Of a stretch of 64,000 nt of DNA, positions 1-12,060 are shown in pieces; position 1 is the stretch's first letter; each line of letters starts with the position of its first letter. Below the pieces are notes generated by a model, which worked only from the letters and a program-made list of their open reading frames with translations, ran no database searches and was not told where the DNA came from. Location: positions 1,666,357 to 1,730,356 of the forward strand of contig JAPFBE010000036.1 of assembly GCA_034336665.1 (NCBI GenBank), in the 5' to 3' direction. The translations under genes and the position numbers were made by a program. The stretch is from Luscinia megarhynchos. Its lineage: Eukaryota; Chordata; Aves; Passeriformes; Turdidae.

Positions 1-125
1 CACTACCCTTTGGATGCAACTGTCCAACCAATTCCTTATCCACCTAACAGTCCACCCACTGAATCCATGTCTCCAATTTAGAGAGAAGGATATGGGGGAC
101 CATGTCAAAGGCTTTACTAATGCCA
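1..125 (-). repeat. CR1 LINE reverse-transcriptase fragment
   Basis: Read on the minus strand, this stretch encodes the conserved CR1 RT region around the 'DFxKAFD' block. The complementary strand gives the same antisense pattern as the clearer CR1 RT copy at 7080-7380. It is truncated by the window edge. From about 126 to 287 there is AT-rich DNA in which I see no gene. Confidence 0.7.
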
Positions 126-287
126 AATTGATTCTTTGCCTTTTGTTTTTAATATATTCTCTGTATTCTTCACACATATATTTGTATCTCTGTAGCCTAT
201 TATTGTATTAGTAGTTAGCTCCAGTATTTTTTCCCTAGCCTGATAGGCAGAAATACAAAACATTCTAAAGGCTCCAAGCTGGGGATC

Positions 288-1205
288 TGTCCTGGTTTAG
301 GGCAAATTTGGGAGGAAACCTCAGAGTGAGGGCCCTCAACTGGTTCGGGGAAAAAATAAACCCTCAGAGAGAAGTGGGGAAAAAAACTGTTTATTTAACT
401 GACAAAGCAGTTCCCAGCACAAAATGGAAAAATACCAAACAGCAAAACCTCTCGCCACTCTGAAGGTGTAGCTGCCGGGGCTAGGATGGTTCTAGCTTCT
501 GGCTGCTACTGGGTCCGGAGAGCTCCGGGGGCCTAGCGGCAGAATTCAGTTTCTCAGCTACCTTGGAATGAGATCTTGGGATTGTACTAGAGGTTTGGAA
601 GATAGCTTTATTTCTTCAAAGGGTTCTACTAGCAAAATCCGAATACATGACATGACAAGGGATTTTTATAGGGTTTAGGAGGATTGAAATCTAACCAGTA
701 AAATGATAACTTGAAAAGTATCCAATTACTTTAAGATTCTAGATGAGAAAAGACCAATCATTTAGTGAAGTTAAAGACCAATAGAAATCCTACTAGATAA
801 CAGGGGTTTCTGTAGGGGGTAAACACTTCTCTAACATGAGTCATCCTAAGGAAAGGTTTTTTTATCTCAGGGTATGAAATCCCAGGTGCTCTTTTCAGGG
901 ATAGTTGTATCATCCACATGAAGGAGTTGACAAACTCAGAAGAGTTCCTTCCATGGGTCGCAGCTCGGCTCACTCAGTGTGTTCTCAGTCCCGCCGGTGC
1001 TGGGAAATGTCACGGCCCAGGCCAGGCCTGGTGGGCCACAGGTGTGAACTCTCGGTGCTTTTCTGGATTTTCAGTCCAGAGCAGGTTAGAACAATTCCAA
1101 GAAAAAAAGAAAAAAACCAGTCCAGGGGACTCCTTTGCCTCAGATAGCCAGAAAAACTAACTAAAAGCAAAAAGAAGCTCTCTCCCGCCGTCCACCACAG
1201 ACAAC
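288..1205 (-). mobile_element. Probable solo LTR, minus orientation
   Basis: The left border reads TGTCCTGGTTTAGGG, the usual inverted terminus of avian LTRs. On the minus strand a TATA-like TATAAAAATCC lies near 660 and an AATAAA signal at 390-395, about 270 bases downstream, which is the order expected of U3-R. The U3 start is placed near 1205 only approximately. No internal retroviral genes accompany it. The ORFs that cross it are short and overlap one another in several frames, so they are chance ORFs. Confidence 0.5.
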
Positions 1206-1794
1206 AAGGTCTATGTGAAGAATGCGGGGGAGCAAGTGCAGTCTCTAATAACAAACTCTGCACCTCTCTCTTTCCCCGCTTCACTCCTGGAATCAGTCTT
1301 AAAGCTGCAGAATTCAATATTCAACACCAACAGACGATTTGAGGATACAAGCATAATAAAGTCACCCCAAGACAGGGTCCAAGGCTCTTTTCCTATCTTG
1401 GTAATTCCTGGGAACCAAGGTTGAAACCAGCTCTTCAAGACACATTTTCATAAACAGAGTTTAGTCCCTATCTAGAGGAGGAGGAATTCAAAATAGGGTT
1501 GAACTGGGGGGGGAATTGCCTCATCAATTATGCTTCTAATTGGGGATTCTTGTCTGATATGCTAATTAGCAAAACCTATAAAAATTATGCTATGTGTGCA
1601 TCTTCAGTGTTTTCCACCTGGTGAATTGTGCACCAAAGTGTGATACAGTATAAGCACTTTGTTCATTAAAACTCCTAGTAAGGAATAATGAATTCAGCCA
1701 GTGGTGAGACGGGTATAGACTTTGACCACATAATTTCAAATCATGGAGCATGGTATGCATAACTTATGCTGAAACTAGCAGCTGGGTTGTTTAA
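1206..1794. other. Unassigned, LTR-like sequence
   Basis: No gene is visible. A CCTATAAAAATTATG box near 1576 followed by CATTAAAACTCC near 1665 resembles a plus-strand LTR promoter and poly(A) signal, so part of this is probably another LTR fragment. I cannot place its ends. Confidence 0.3.
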
Positions 1795-2115
1795 CCAGTT
1801 TTTAAGGATTTTCCCCTAGGCTAAGAGGAATAAACAAGAAAAGCACTCTGCGCCTCTCCCCTGCTGCGACCACCAGAAGACAAGATAACGACCCCCCCAG
1901 CAACGGGCCTCGCGAATGCAGAGTACTCCAAAGAAGGACACGCCACCTAAATTAAAACTGCATAAAAAAACCTTGGGGAGAGAGGGAAATTGCACGCTGT
2001 TTGTAGAGCAGTGCCTCCTGGATGCCCAGCGCTGTTTTGCTTACTGTCGCTTGCTAAATAAACTCGAATTAATTAAGACTGACTTAATTTGGTTTTCATT
2101 CTCAGTCTATAACAA
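1795..2115 (+). mobile_element. LTR 3' portion (U3-R-U5)
   Basis: A TATA-like GCATAAAAAAACC near 1962 is followed by AAATAAACTCG near 2057 and a terminus near TATAACA at 2108-2114. This is a normal promoter-to-poly(A) layout for a compact LTR. The U3 5' end is not recognisable, and no internal region follows. Confidence 0.5.
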
Positions 2116-2161
2116 AAGGATCCTTATAAAGGTAACCCCTTTTTATCACCCTGTGTCTGGC

Positions 2162-2404
2162 TCATGATTTTAGGGCCAGCGAAAAGGCATCATTACAAAA
2201 GTCCAAATAAATGACATCTGTAGCCCTTCCCTTGTCCACTGGTAGAGTCACTCCATTGTAGAAGGCCACTAGTTTGGACAGGCAGTACTTGCTCTTGGAG
2301 AAGCCATGCTGACTGTCCCGAATCACCTTCCTGTCCTCCATGTGCCTTAGCATATCTTCTAAGAAATAATTTATTTTTTTTTTTACTCTAAGGGTGGTCA
2401 AACG
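2162..2404 (-). repeat. CR1 LINE RT fragment
   Basis: The minus-strand translation has the CR1 RT order: a 'LRHMED' helix, 'SQHGF', a 'CLSxLVAFY' stretch, and 'ATDVIYLDF' (RT motif A region). The final part is altered by small indels. It ends abruptly where an LTR start begins at 2405, so the LTR or a rearrangement truncated it. Confidence 0.8.
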
Positions 2405-2766
2405 TGTATTGGGTCTGGCTGAGCTGGAATTCATTTTCCCATAGCAGCCCTCACAGTGCTGAGCTTTGCATTGGGAGCTAGAAAGGTGTTTTGGCTGCTG
2501 CTGAGCAGTGCTGGCACAGCATCAGCGCTGTCTCCCCAACATCCTTGCCCCCCCATCAAGGGGCTGGGAGTGAGCAAGATCCTGGGAGGGGGACACAACC
2601 AGGCCACCTGACCCAAATTAACCAAAGGGATATTCCAAACCATATAATGTCAGCTTAAATATAAAAGCTAAAGGAGGGCAGAAGAATGGTGGGCATTCAT
2701 TATTTATGTTTGCCTTCCAGAGCAACACTTCATGTGCTGAAGACCTGTTTTCTGGGAAGTGTCTAA
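2405..2766 (+). mobile_element. 5' part of an LTR (GGTCTGGCTGAG family)
   Basis: It starts TGTATTGGGTCTGGCTGAGC. Near the end it has a 'GGGATATTCCAAACCATATAATGTCAG' type block and a TATA-like AATATAAAAGC at about 2655. The same block recurs in the LTR pieces at 11500-11725 and 20020-20396, so the three belong to one family. The poly(A) region is missing here and a CR1 follows directly. Confidence 0.65.
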
Positions 2767-3935
2767 ACACACAAGGCCTTACAGAAGTCCAGGTAGATTA
2801 CATCTGTAGCTCTTTTCTTTTCCACTGATGCAGTCACTCCATTGTAGAAGACCACTAAAATGATCATGCACAATTTGTCTTTAGTGAAGCCATGCTGGCT
2901 GTGCTAATCTCCTCCCTCTTATCCGTATGCCTCAATATATCTTCCAGGAGGATCTGTCCCACGATCTTACTGGACACAGAGGTGAGGTCTACTGGTTGGT
3001 AGTTCTCAGGGTGGTCCTTTTAAAATTTTCTAAAAATGGACACAATGTTTCCTTTGTTCCAGTCATCGGGGATGTGGTCTGACTGCCATAACTTCTCAAA
3101 TACAATGGAGTATGGCTTAGCAACCACATCAACAAATTCCCTCAGGACCCTGGCATTCATCTTGTGTGGTCCGGTGGATTTATGTATGCTCAGGTTTCTT
3201 AGGTGCTCACAAATCTGATCTTCTCCTATGATGGGAGGTACTGCTTCCCTCCGTCTTGGATACAGACCTTGAGGTTCAGGTTGTGAGAAGAGAGATTGCT
3301 GGTGTCAGGGTGGTTGAAGTCCTCCAGGAGGATCAGAGTCTGTGAGCATGATTCTTCCTGCAGTTGAAGTAAAAATGCTTAATTGACATCCTCACCTTGA
3401 TCGGGCAGCCTGTAGCAAACACCAACCACTAGGTTTCCTTTGTTGTCTTTCCCTTATTTTTACCCAAATGGTCTCAACCCATTCAACACTTGTTTTCAAA
3501 GACAGCTCTCTCCAGTCAATCAATTTTTTTACATAGAAGGCAAACCCTCCACCCCTTCTTCCTTGTTTGTGCTTTCTGAACAGTTTATAGCCATCAATTG
3601 CAGTGCTCCAGTCATGCGATTTGCCCTACCAAATCTCAGTGGTAGCAATTAAATCATAGCTTTCCAGGTGCAGAGGCTTTCATCCTTTCCTGTCTGTTAC
3701 CCATGCTGCATGCATTGCTACAGAGGCACTTTAGTGGGCCTATTGACCTTGCCAGCTTTTTAGAGGAACACAACCTAATTCCTTTGTGGCATTTCACAGG
3801 GGTGTCTCTGTTGATTTCTAACACATCAGAGGCCTCTGGTTTGCTTGCTTTTTTGGGTTTTTTTTGTCTGCATGGCAAATGGATCCTTCAGTGCTTTTCA
3901 GTAAGGAATCTTTAAGATTCACAGAGCATCCACTA
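2767..3935 (-). repeat. CR1 LINE, ORF2 5' half (endonuclease to RT)
   Basis: On the minus strand the order from high to low coordinates is: the ORF2 N-terminus with the CR1-typical 'LKCLxxNAxSMGN' (about 3700-3770), an endonuclease region including a 'GDFNHPD'-like stretch near 3310, then the linker and the start of RT near 2780-3200. All are interrupted by stops and frame changes, so the copy is dead. The minus-strand reading frame near 3654-3878 is this ORF2 start, not a separate gene. Confidence 0.8.
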
Positions 3936-4385
3936 TTGCCCAAAAAAGTATAAAACTAGTGCAGATATTCTTCTACCCACTTTGAGGTGGGCAGGGGGAG
4001 TGGGGGGGTGTGCACCAGACAATCTTCAGAGCTTTCTTGATATATGTATGGGCAATATCTTTGTGTTTGTCCCAAGTAGTCTGTCCCTGCTTCCACATTC
4101 TGTGTATTTTTTTTTTTTGTGATTGGTTTCAGTTTGGAGCTCCATTTGCTTGGGTGGTGGTGGCTGTTCCCCAGCCAGTTTGAACCACGGGAAGCCAATG
4201 ACAGCAGAAAAAATGTACAGTGACATCAGCAGTAGTATTTGTTGTGTGCTGAGAAGAGTGTGATGCTTATGAAGTCCTGGAGGGTGTTTGAGAAGCTTTC
4301 TGGGCCCCCAATACCCTTGGGCTGTGTGTGTGTGTAGGGACTGACCAGCAGTCAACAGGTCTCATAAGAGGGGCATGAGATAGTT
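3936..4385. other. No gene seen
   Basis: This stretch contains a poly(T) run near 4110 and a short TG repeat near 4324. The overlapping short ORFs on the minus strand have no recognisable domain. Confidence 0.4.
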
Positions 4386-5004
4386 GGGTGGTCCCCACTA
4401 TTGGTGCAGCCAGTTCAAACCACAGGAATACACATAACTGGCCCCCAGGAAGCGCCAGTGACCAGGGTGTGGTGCTGTAGGAAACAGTGCTTGAGAGGAA
4501 TGGTGCAAGAGATTGTGCAGCAGTTCAAGCAGAAGGATGCATTAGGAAGGCAGCACATCCTACTAGTTGTTGGACTGCTGCCTGCTCTTCTAACAGCCTT
4601 ACACTTCAGAACCAATGGTCACTCCAAATAGCTGTTGGCTGTGCAAGCCTATCCAATAGCTTGAGATCTCCAGGGAATTATAGGACCTTATTAGGCAGTG
4701 TTTTGAGGTTGCTGAAAGCATGGTGGTAGAGACCAGATGAGAGCTGCACTCTGCAGCAGGCAGGAATTGGCTGTCTAGCCAGGCTAGCCTGGAATGAATG
4801 GAGGCAGCCACCCAGACAGAGCTTCCTGTCAGGGAATCTGCTATCCATGTGGAGGGCTGTAAAGACTGCACCTCATGCTCCTGGGTGGAGGAGATGCAGG
4901 AAGAAGTCACCAGCTTATGCTGTATTAGGGAGCGGCGTGAAGACCCACCCTTAAGGGGAAGGGAGCACCTAAGATTCATATATGCTCATGTTCAAAACGA
5001 ATGA
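4386..5004 (+). repeat. CR1 LINE ORF1 fragment
   Basis: The plus-strand frame at 4798-5004 has the cysteine cluster and coiled-coil start typical of CR1 ORF1: a CxxC pair, then 'WVEEMQEEV' and 'CIRE'. A related minus-strand copy lies at 55504-55730. The preceding 'GCAGCAGTTCAAGCAGAAGG' stretch resembles the CR1 5' part at 18520-18600. The piece ends where LTR-like DNA begins. Confidence 0.6.
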
Positions 5005-5880
5005 CCAAAGTCAGAGGGTCTGCAAACAATGAGAAAGTTTTATTAGTAAATTAACACTTGGCATGGAAATTGGTATGTTATTCCCTGACCTATTATATAA
5101 GCACATGGCAGTAGGTTTTGGATAAAGGCGTAGGGTGAAAGACAAAAAGAAAGAGATTAAAGAGGAGGAGAGAAAAAGAAAGAGAAAAAAGAGATCACCA
5201 GTCCTGGTTTCAGCATCAATCCAGCAGTGTTGGTCCAGCTGATGAGATGTCCAGGGTCCTGGGGGTGCTGCCCAGGCTTGGTGGGTACATTTTTATGGAT
5301 AGGTTTCTCTGCCCAGAAGACAGATTTCTCAGTTTCTATGCAAATTAATTCTCATGCGCAGTCTGTTCTTTCAGACCTTTCTGGAAATGAGCTGGAGGGC
5401 TTCGGGGGTCTTTGGTGGTCTTAATCTCCCCCTAAAATCCATGCTCACTTTTTGGCCTCATTCCTGTGGTTGAACTGGACTGTGTCGTGCTTATCTCCAG
5501 GAACTATAACAAGGATGTTTATCCGAGAAAAATGCCGCCCTACCTCTGCATGGCCCTCCTTCTCAAGCCAAACCCTGTTTTTTCTCATGGCGCACAGTCC
5601 TTGGTTGGCTCCATAGCCATCTGGCTATCAGTGTCTAAGGCATACGCATTATCCCCTTGTCTTCTGGGAATCAAGAGTTCAAAGGGTCTCACGTTGGACA
5701 GCTGTTTAGAGTGTTGCTGAAGAATGAGCTTTAGTCATAGTAATTTTCCATCCAGGCAGCAATTCAAGTCAGTAACTTTCTTTGAAGGTCCAATAACAAA
5801 AATATTATTCCACTTGAATTGTTATTCAGGCAAGAAAAAAAAGTAGTTTGTTAAAAAATAGAAATCACAGAATAAGCTGA
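5005..5880 (-). mobile_element. Possible LTR, minus orientation
   Basis: On the minus strand there is a TTATATAATAGG box near 5095, an AATAAAAC signal near 5040 and a purine-rich/pyrimidine-rich tract at 5145-5200. Similar pyrimidine tracts sit in the R-U5 region of ERV-B LTRs. The ends are not defined and no internal genes are present, so this is a tentative call. Confidence 0.3.
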
Positions 5881-7771
5881 GTTGTTCATTCCTGGGAACA
5901 GACAGTGCTTCGCATAAGCTCAAGAGGGCCTTAGTCCAAGTGCAGTTAGTCGAGGCCAAGGTCTAATGTGCATTTTTCATATCACAGTGCAGCCTGGGGA
6001 GGCACAACAAAGCCGGGCACAAGTCAACCATTGGGTCCTTAGAATGCACTGAGGACTACTTCCTGCCACAGATATTAGACATGGTGACTAGGAGCAGTTC
6101 ATTCCTGGATTTACTGCTTGCAAACTGAGACTTACTTGACAAGATAACTGCCAGTGATAGCCTTGGATACAACAATCACAACATTGTGCAATTTAATATC
6201 CTGCCAAGCACACTGAAGACCAGTAGTAGGACAAAGACCCTGGATTTTAGAAGAGCCAACTAGAAGATGCTCAGAGCCCAGGTGTGAGGCACTCAATGGA
6301 AATCATCCATGAAGGGAAAAGGAGTTTATGAGTGCTGGGAGTTATTGAAGAGCAGTCTCTTGGAAGCACAAGAACAGTCCATCCCCTAAAAAGGGAAAGG
6401 AAGGCAGAACAAGATGCCACCCTGGCTTAACAATGAGATTATAGGTGTGCTAAAAGCAAAAAAGGAACATACCAGGTATGGAGAGATATCCAAATAGCCA
6501 AATAGCCATTGAGGACTATAAGAACCTTGCTAGGGCATGCAGAGATGCAGTCAGGAAGGCTAAAGCTCAGCTAGAATTGAAAATGGCCAGAGAACAAGAA
6601 GAAAGAATTCTTCAGGTATGTCAGACAGAAAAGGAAGGTCTAAGACGAACCTTCCCCCCTGCCCCCCCATCCCCTATAAGCAAGGCTGGCAGATGGGTAA
6701 GAACAGATGAGGTACTCGACAGATTTTTTGCCAGTCTTTGATGGCAACCTCTCCCACACAACTTAAGTAGATGGACTGCAAGACAGGGGACTGGGGGAGC
6801 AAAGTCAATCCCACTGGTCATGTTTGTGAACACTTGAAGAAACTGAACAGGCATGAGTCTATGGGACTTGATGAGATGAATCACAGTACAGAGGGAATTG
6901 GCTGATGTCTTTCCAAAGCCATTCTCCATGATATTTGAAAAGACATGGAGGTCAAGTGAAGTCCCAGGTGACTGGAAAGAGGAAAATATTGCACCCATTT
7001 AAAAAAGAGTAGAAAGGAAGACCCTGGGAACTACTAGCCTATCAGCCTCACCTCACTGCCAGGGAATATCATGAAATAGATGCTCCTAGAAGCTGTACTA
7101 AGGCACATGGAGGACAGGGAGGTGATTCAGTACAGCCAGTATGGCTTCACCAAAGGGAAGTCCTGCCTGACCAACCTAGTGGCCTTCTATGATGGAGTGA
7201 TGCCACCAGTGGACAAGAGAAGGACTACAGATGTCATTTATCTGGACTTCCGTGAAGCCTTTGACATGATCCCCTACAACATCCTTCTCTCTAAACTGAA
7301 GAGAGGTGGATTCAATGGAGTGGGCTGTAAGGCAGATGAGGAATTGGTTGGATGGTCTCATCCAGAGGGTAGTGGTTAACAGCTCAATATTCACATGAAG
7401 ATCAGTAATGAGTGGTGTCCCTCAGGGGTCCATTTTGGGACCAGTGTTATTTAATATCTTCATTAATGACATAGGCAATGGGACTGGCGCCTAGTCTCAG
7501 CAAGTTTGCAGATAACACCAAGCTGAGTGGTGCAGTTGACAAGCTGGAGGGAAGGAATGTCATCAAAGACAATCTTAACAGGCTAGAGAGGTGGGCCTGT
7601 GTGGAAACTTCGTGAATTTCTACGAGGGCCACATGCAAGGTCCTGCACCTGTGTGAGCGAATACCATGCAAATATGCAAAGCGGGTGGAGAATGGATCGA
7701 GAGCAGCCATGAGGACAAGGACTTGGGGATGTTAGCTGATAAGATGAACATGACCTGGTAGTCATAGCCAC
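5881..7771 (+). repeat. CR1 LINE ORF2 (endonuclease, linker, RT)
   Basis: In the plus direction there are remnants of the endonuclease C-terminal part (5990-6250), the basic linker helix (6478-6741), and the RT at 7080-7560. The RT shows '[14 protein letters not shown]', '[12 protein letters not shown]' (motif A) and a '[12 protein letters not shown]' stretch near 7440. Several stops and shifts break it. It is cut at 7771 by an oppositely oriented CR1 3' end. Confidence 0.85.
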
Positions 7772-8650
7772 AGAATCATAGAATCATTAAAGTTGAAAAA
7801 GACCTCCAAGATCATCAAGTCCAACCTTTGACCTAATACCACCATGTCAACTAAACCATATTGTAAAGTGCATGTCCACTCATTTTTTGAACACTTCCAA
7901 GGATGGTGAATCCACCATTTCCCTGGGGAGCCTTTTCCAATGCTTAGCCACTCTTTCAGTGAAGAATTTTTTCTAACATTGAATCTGAACCTCCCCTGGT
8001 GAAACCTGAGGCCATTTCCTCTTGTACTGTCACTAGTTGGCTGGGCTAAGAGGCCAACTTTCACCTCACCACAACCTCCTTTCAGGTACAGATCGATAAG
8101 GTGCACCCTGAGTCTCCTTTCTCCAGACTAAACAACCCCAGTTCCCTCAGCTGGTCCTCATAAGACTCATGCCTTAGACTCTTCACCAGTTTTGTTGCCC
8201 TCCTTTGGACATGTTCCAACATCTCAATGTCCTTCCATGTCCTTCCTGTAGTGAGGGACCCAAAACTGAACAGAGTACTTGAGGTGCGGCCTTGCCAGTG
8301 CCGAGTACAGAGAGACAATCACTTCCCTGGTCCGGTTGGCCACACTATTCCTGATATAGGCCAGGATGCCATTTGCCTTCTTGGCCATCTGGGCACACTG
8401 ATGGCTTATGTTCAGCTGGCAGTTGACCAACACCTCCAGGTCCTTTTCTGACAGGCAGCTTTCCATTCACTCTTCCTCAAGCCTGCAGCATTGCATGGAA
8501 TTGTTGTGACCCAGGTGCAGGACCTGGCACTTGGCCTTCATAAACCTCATACAATTCACCTCAGTCCATCAGTTCAGCCTGTCCAGACCCCTCTTTGTAG
8601 GGGTGATCTGCTCCAAAACATTCCACCTTGGGTGGATCCCATCAAGTCCC
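7772..8650 (-). repeat. CR1 LINE 3' end
   Basis: The left border carries the characteristic CR1 3' terminus read backwards (ACAGAATCATAGAATCATTAAAG...). Minus-strand frames at 8224-8466 and 8082-8318 encode the RT C-terminal domain ('[11 protein letters not shown]', '[12 protein letters not shown]', 'LGLFSLEKR'-like). The copy is 5'-truncated, which is typical of CR1, and lies head-to-head against the plus-strand CR1 on its left. Confidence 0.9.
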
Positions 8651-8689
8651 ATAGACTTGTATATGTCTAACTGATGTAGCAGGTAGTGT

Positions 8690-9905
8690 TATATTTACTA
8701 GGTGGAATGAGTCCCACAACTGGAGTACTGGGATGGAGGACTACAGGCTGTTTAGGAGGGGTAGGCAGGGCAGGTGAGATGGAGATGCGGCACTATACGT
8801 AAGGAAGAGGTTTGACTGTACAGTCCTCACAGTTGCCAGTGATGTGGTGGAGAGCCTCTGAGTGAAGCTTAAGGGGATGGAAAACAAAGGAGATATTATA
8901 GTGGGTGTTTATTACTGATCGCCCAGCCAGGATGTAAGCAGTGATGAGTTATTGTGTAAGCAATTAGGAGAAATCTCTGGGTCAGTAGCCCACGTCCTTA
9001 TGAGGGATTCCAACTTCCCAGACATCGACTGGGAATATCATCCTGCTGTGATGAGCAGGCAAGGAAGCCCTGAAGTTTGTGGGAGGTAACAAGTACTCTG
9101 TGAGCCAACTAGGAAAGATGCCCTGCTAGACTTGTTTGTGACTAGAGAAGGACTCTTGGGTGATGTGATGATTGGTGGCTGTCTTGCCCACAGTGACCAC
9201 GAAATGGTTGAGTTTAAAATTTTCAGTGTAATGAGAAAAAAGATCAGCAGAGTTGCTGCCCTGGATTGCAAAGAGAGCAATCTTTAAGGTATTCATGGAG
9301 CTAATTAGAAGATTACCCTGGGAATCTCCTTTTGTGGACTTCGGAGCCCACGAGTACTGGTCAGTCTTTAAGAACCAGCTTTCAGAATCACGAGAGCAGG
9401 CAATTCCTCTGTGTCAAAAGTCAAGCAAGTGGGGTAGAAAACCAAATTCGGTGAAGAAGGAACTCCTTGTGGAGCTCAAGAGGAAAAATAAATTGTAGAA
9501 TCTCTGGAAGCAAGGTTAGGCTTTGCAGGAAGATTACAGAGATGTGGCTCATATTTGCAGGGAGAAGACACAAAAAGCAAAGTTCAACTAGAGTTGAAAC
9601 TGGCCAGGGTTGTGTCAGATAACAAGAAAGACTTTTTAAAATACATTAATAGCAAGAGCACGTCTAAAGAAAACATTGAACTGATACTTGTTGAAGATGG
9701 TGACCTGACTAATAGGGATGAAGAAAAAACAGAGGAATTGCATTCTTTTTTTTGCCTCAGTCATTAATGATACTGATAGACCTTGGGATGCTCAGTCCTC
9801 TGAGTTGGAGGACCACGACTGAGGGAAGAGTGGTTTTACATTTATGGACACTGAAATTGTAAGGGACCATTTGTATCAGCTGAATGTTCACAAGTTGATG
9901 AGGCT
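8690..9905 (+). repeat. CR1 LINE endonuclease and linker
   Basis: The plus-strand reading gives 'VGVYY', then a 'GDFNFPDIDW'-type endonuclease block near 9005-9035 and the catalytic 'SDHEMVEF' near 9195. It is followed by the linker frames at 9253-9498 and 9555-9767. The copy is interrupted near 9800 and truncated by the LTR at 9908. It is a different CR1 from the one at 5881-7771, because the domain order restarts. Confidence 0.8.
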
Positions 9906-9907
9906 GT

Positions 9908-10569
9908 CTTGGTTTGAAGGACAGGTTTCATGCTGATAAAGGCAGAAGCTTGTCTTTGAAATGGAGAATGTAAACTTTCTCTCTTTAAATTATTATAATT
10001 TTGAAATTAAGGGGCTTTTATGCAAAGATATGGGAATTAAGAATAATAGTTTTTTACTAGGAAAATTAAATTAGAAATAAAGTATTACAAAGAACAATCT
10101 CAACCCTGACAGAGTTTGAATAAAACCTGACACTGTCAGGGTGTTGGTAGCAGTCTCATTAAATGGTGGCTACAGTCCTCCTGCAGTGGCAGATGTTGTT
10201 TAGCTGAAGCATTGCCCCTGTAGAAGGGTGCAGGTTTCTTTTAATGATTATATGGAAATGTCTGGCTTTTCCTCTGGAATCTAGTGGAAAGAAGGTAAAT
10301 TTCTGTCCAAAATTTTAGTTTTTATCTGGGTAGGAAAGGCTTGGCTCCTCCCCCTGTCTGGAGCATCTCCCAATGGGATGATGTAATTTTATCAGTCATA
10401 CAGTGGGACTTAATGGGCCAACAGTAGATGATGTCTTCCTGGAGGGAGGATGGGTTGTGGAAAAGATAAAGATGATTGGCCTACCTTGTCTTAAAGATGG
10501 CCCGTTAGCAGATAGTATGTGCCACAGATGGTGATAGAATACACATTTCTTGCTACATTAACCAAACAC
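9908..10569 (-). mobile_element. LTR of ERVL type, minus orientation
   Basis: The borders are TGTCTTGG on the left and CCAAACACA on the right, i.e. an LTR reading right to left. Its U3 (10310-10560) is the reverse complement of the LTR start at 58016-58320, including the block around 'GGGATGATGTAATTTTATCAGTCAT'. The minus-strand ERVL integrase lies just to its right, so this is plausibly that element's 3' LTR. No target duplication was found. Confidence 0.7.
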
Positions 10570-10859
10570 ATTATCCACTCCTTATTCTATTACTGTCTGC
10601 ATAATGAAAAAACCTTACACACAGTTCTTACTTAAGATTAGGTTTTTCTGTGGTACAAAATGGGTTTTCTTATCTTTCTGCATTACCTACTAAGTGTAAC
10701 TAGGTCTTTGAGCAAAGACAATCTCACTGATGGGTTTGTCTTTGCTCGAGGTGGGATCAATTTAAACAGTCTTTCTTAAAATGCTTTTCATGTGTATTAC
10801 AGGGACTTCATCTACTGTGTACAAGTGTTCAGATTGGGTAGGACTAGATCGATTGATGG
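10570..10859 (-). other. ERVL 3' remnant, no gene seen
   Basis: This lies between the LTR and the integrase remnant of the same orientation. It is AT-rich and no conserved motif is recognised. It probably represents the decayed region between integrase and 3' LTR. Confidence 0.35.
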
Positions 10860-11480
10860 ACTTTCGGGTGTTGACTATCTAGGTGGCCTTTGCGAAGTTT
10901 ATTTCTTAATTCTTGAAGGTTCCCCCACCAAGTGCCTTTAGGGTAGTCTTGAGTAGGCAGTTGCACTGTTCAACTTTTCTGGCAGCTGGTGCATGGTAAG
11001 GGATATGATGTATCTATTCAATGCTATGTTCTTTGGCTCAGGCGTTGATAAGGCTGTTCTTGAAATGGGTTTTCTTGTTTGACTCGATTTTCTTGGGGGT
11101 GCCATACCTCTAGAGGACTTGCTTTTCCAGGCCCAGGATGGTGTTCTGAGCAGTGGTGTGAGGCACAGGGTAAGTCTTTAACTATGTGGTGGTGGCTTCC
11201 ACCATGGTCAACACGTAGCACTTGCCTTGGTGGGTTTGAGGCAGTGTGATATAGTCAATCTGCCAGGCCTCTCTGTACTTATATTTGGACTATCGCTCAC
11301 TATACCAGAGGGGCTTTAACTCGTTTGGCTTGCTTGATGGCAGCACATGTCTCGCAGTCATGGATAACTTGAGAAATACTGTTTATGGCTAGATTTACTT
11401 TTCGGTCTAGTGCCTACTTCTAGGTGGTGTCTCTGCCCTGATGACTTGAGACTTTGTGAGCTTATCAAGCCAGGAACAAT
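10860..11480 (-). pseudogene. ERVL integrase fragment
   Basis: The minus-strand translation, broken by frame changes, shows the C-x-x-C half of the HHCC zinc finger near 11350-11370. A 'WQIDYITLPQ' catalytic-Asp block follows near 11240-11265. The second Asp block is degraded: 'ESNKKTHF' replaces the usual S-D-N-G. A 'KVEQCN' block holds the glutamate near 10990. The integrase would join retroviral DNA to host DNA, but with the altered second Asp this copy could not. RNase H sequence is barely traceable beyond 11430. It belongs with the LTR at 9908-10569. Confidence 0.75.
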
Positions 11481-11499
11481 TCTCCTTTGTGTTGCTAAT

Positions 11500-11725
11500 T
11501 TAAGTCTACCTTTGACACTTTTATTTGTCATGACATCATGCTCAGTATATAAAGTGGGGGGAAGAAGGAGAAAGCAAGGGAATGTTTGGAGTGATGGCAT
11601 TTGTCTTCCCAAGTCACTGTTATGCATGATAGGGCCCTGCTCTCCTGGAGATGGCTGAACACCTGCCTGCCCATGGGAAGTGGTGACTTAATTCCTTGTT
11701 TTCATTCCTTTCTGCCTATTTTTCT
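11500..11725 (+). mobile_element. LTR 3' fragment
   Basis: It carries the 'GACATCATGCTCAGTATATAAAG' promoter block (TATA near 11545) and a downstream 'GGCATTTGTCTTCCCAAG' region shared with the LTR pieces at 2405-2766 and 20020-20396. Both ends are truncated. Confidence 0.55.
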
Positions 11726-12060
11726 AGTCTGTTGAGATCTTTCTGAAGGCACAGCAGCCATCTGGTCTATCAAACACTCCTCCCAATTTTGTACCATCTG
11801 AAAACTTGCTGAGGGTGCTCTCTGTCACACTGTTCAGGTCATTAATGAAGTTGTTAAACAGTATTGACCCAAGGATCAGCCCAGGGAAACACCACTAGAC
11901 ACTGATCTCCAGATACACTTTAGGCTTCTGATCACAACTGTCTGAGCCTGGCAGCTCAGCCACTTTTCAGTCCACCTCACTGTCTACTTATCTAAGCTGC
12001 ACTTTTTCAGCTTGTCTATGATGATCTTATATGAGACAGTGTTGAAAGTTCTCCCTGAGC
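11726..12060 (-). repeat. CR1 LINE RT fragment
   Basis: The minus-strand translation covers the RT block 'LFNNFINDLN'-like through the region before the catalytic 'ADDTKL' box. It is heavily diverged. The strand was set by comparison with the plus-strand copy at 18904-19000. Confidence 0.6.
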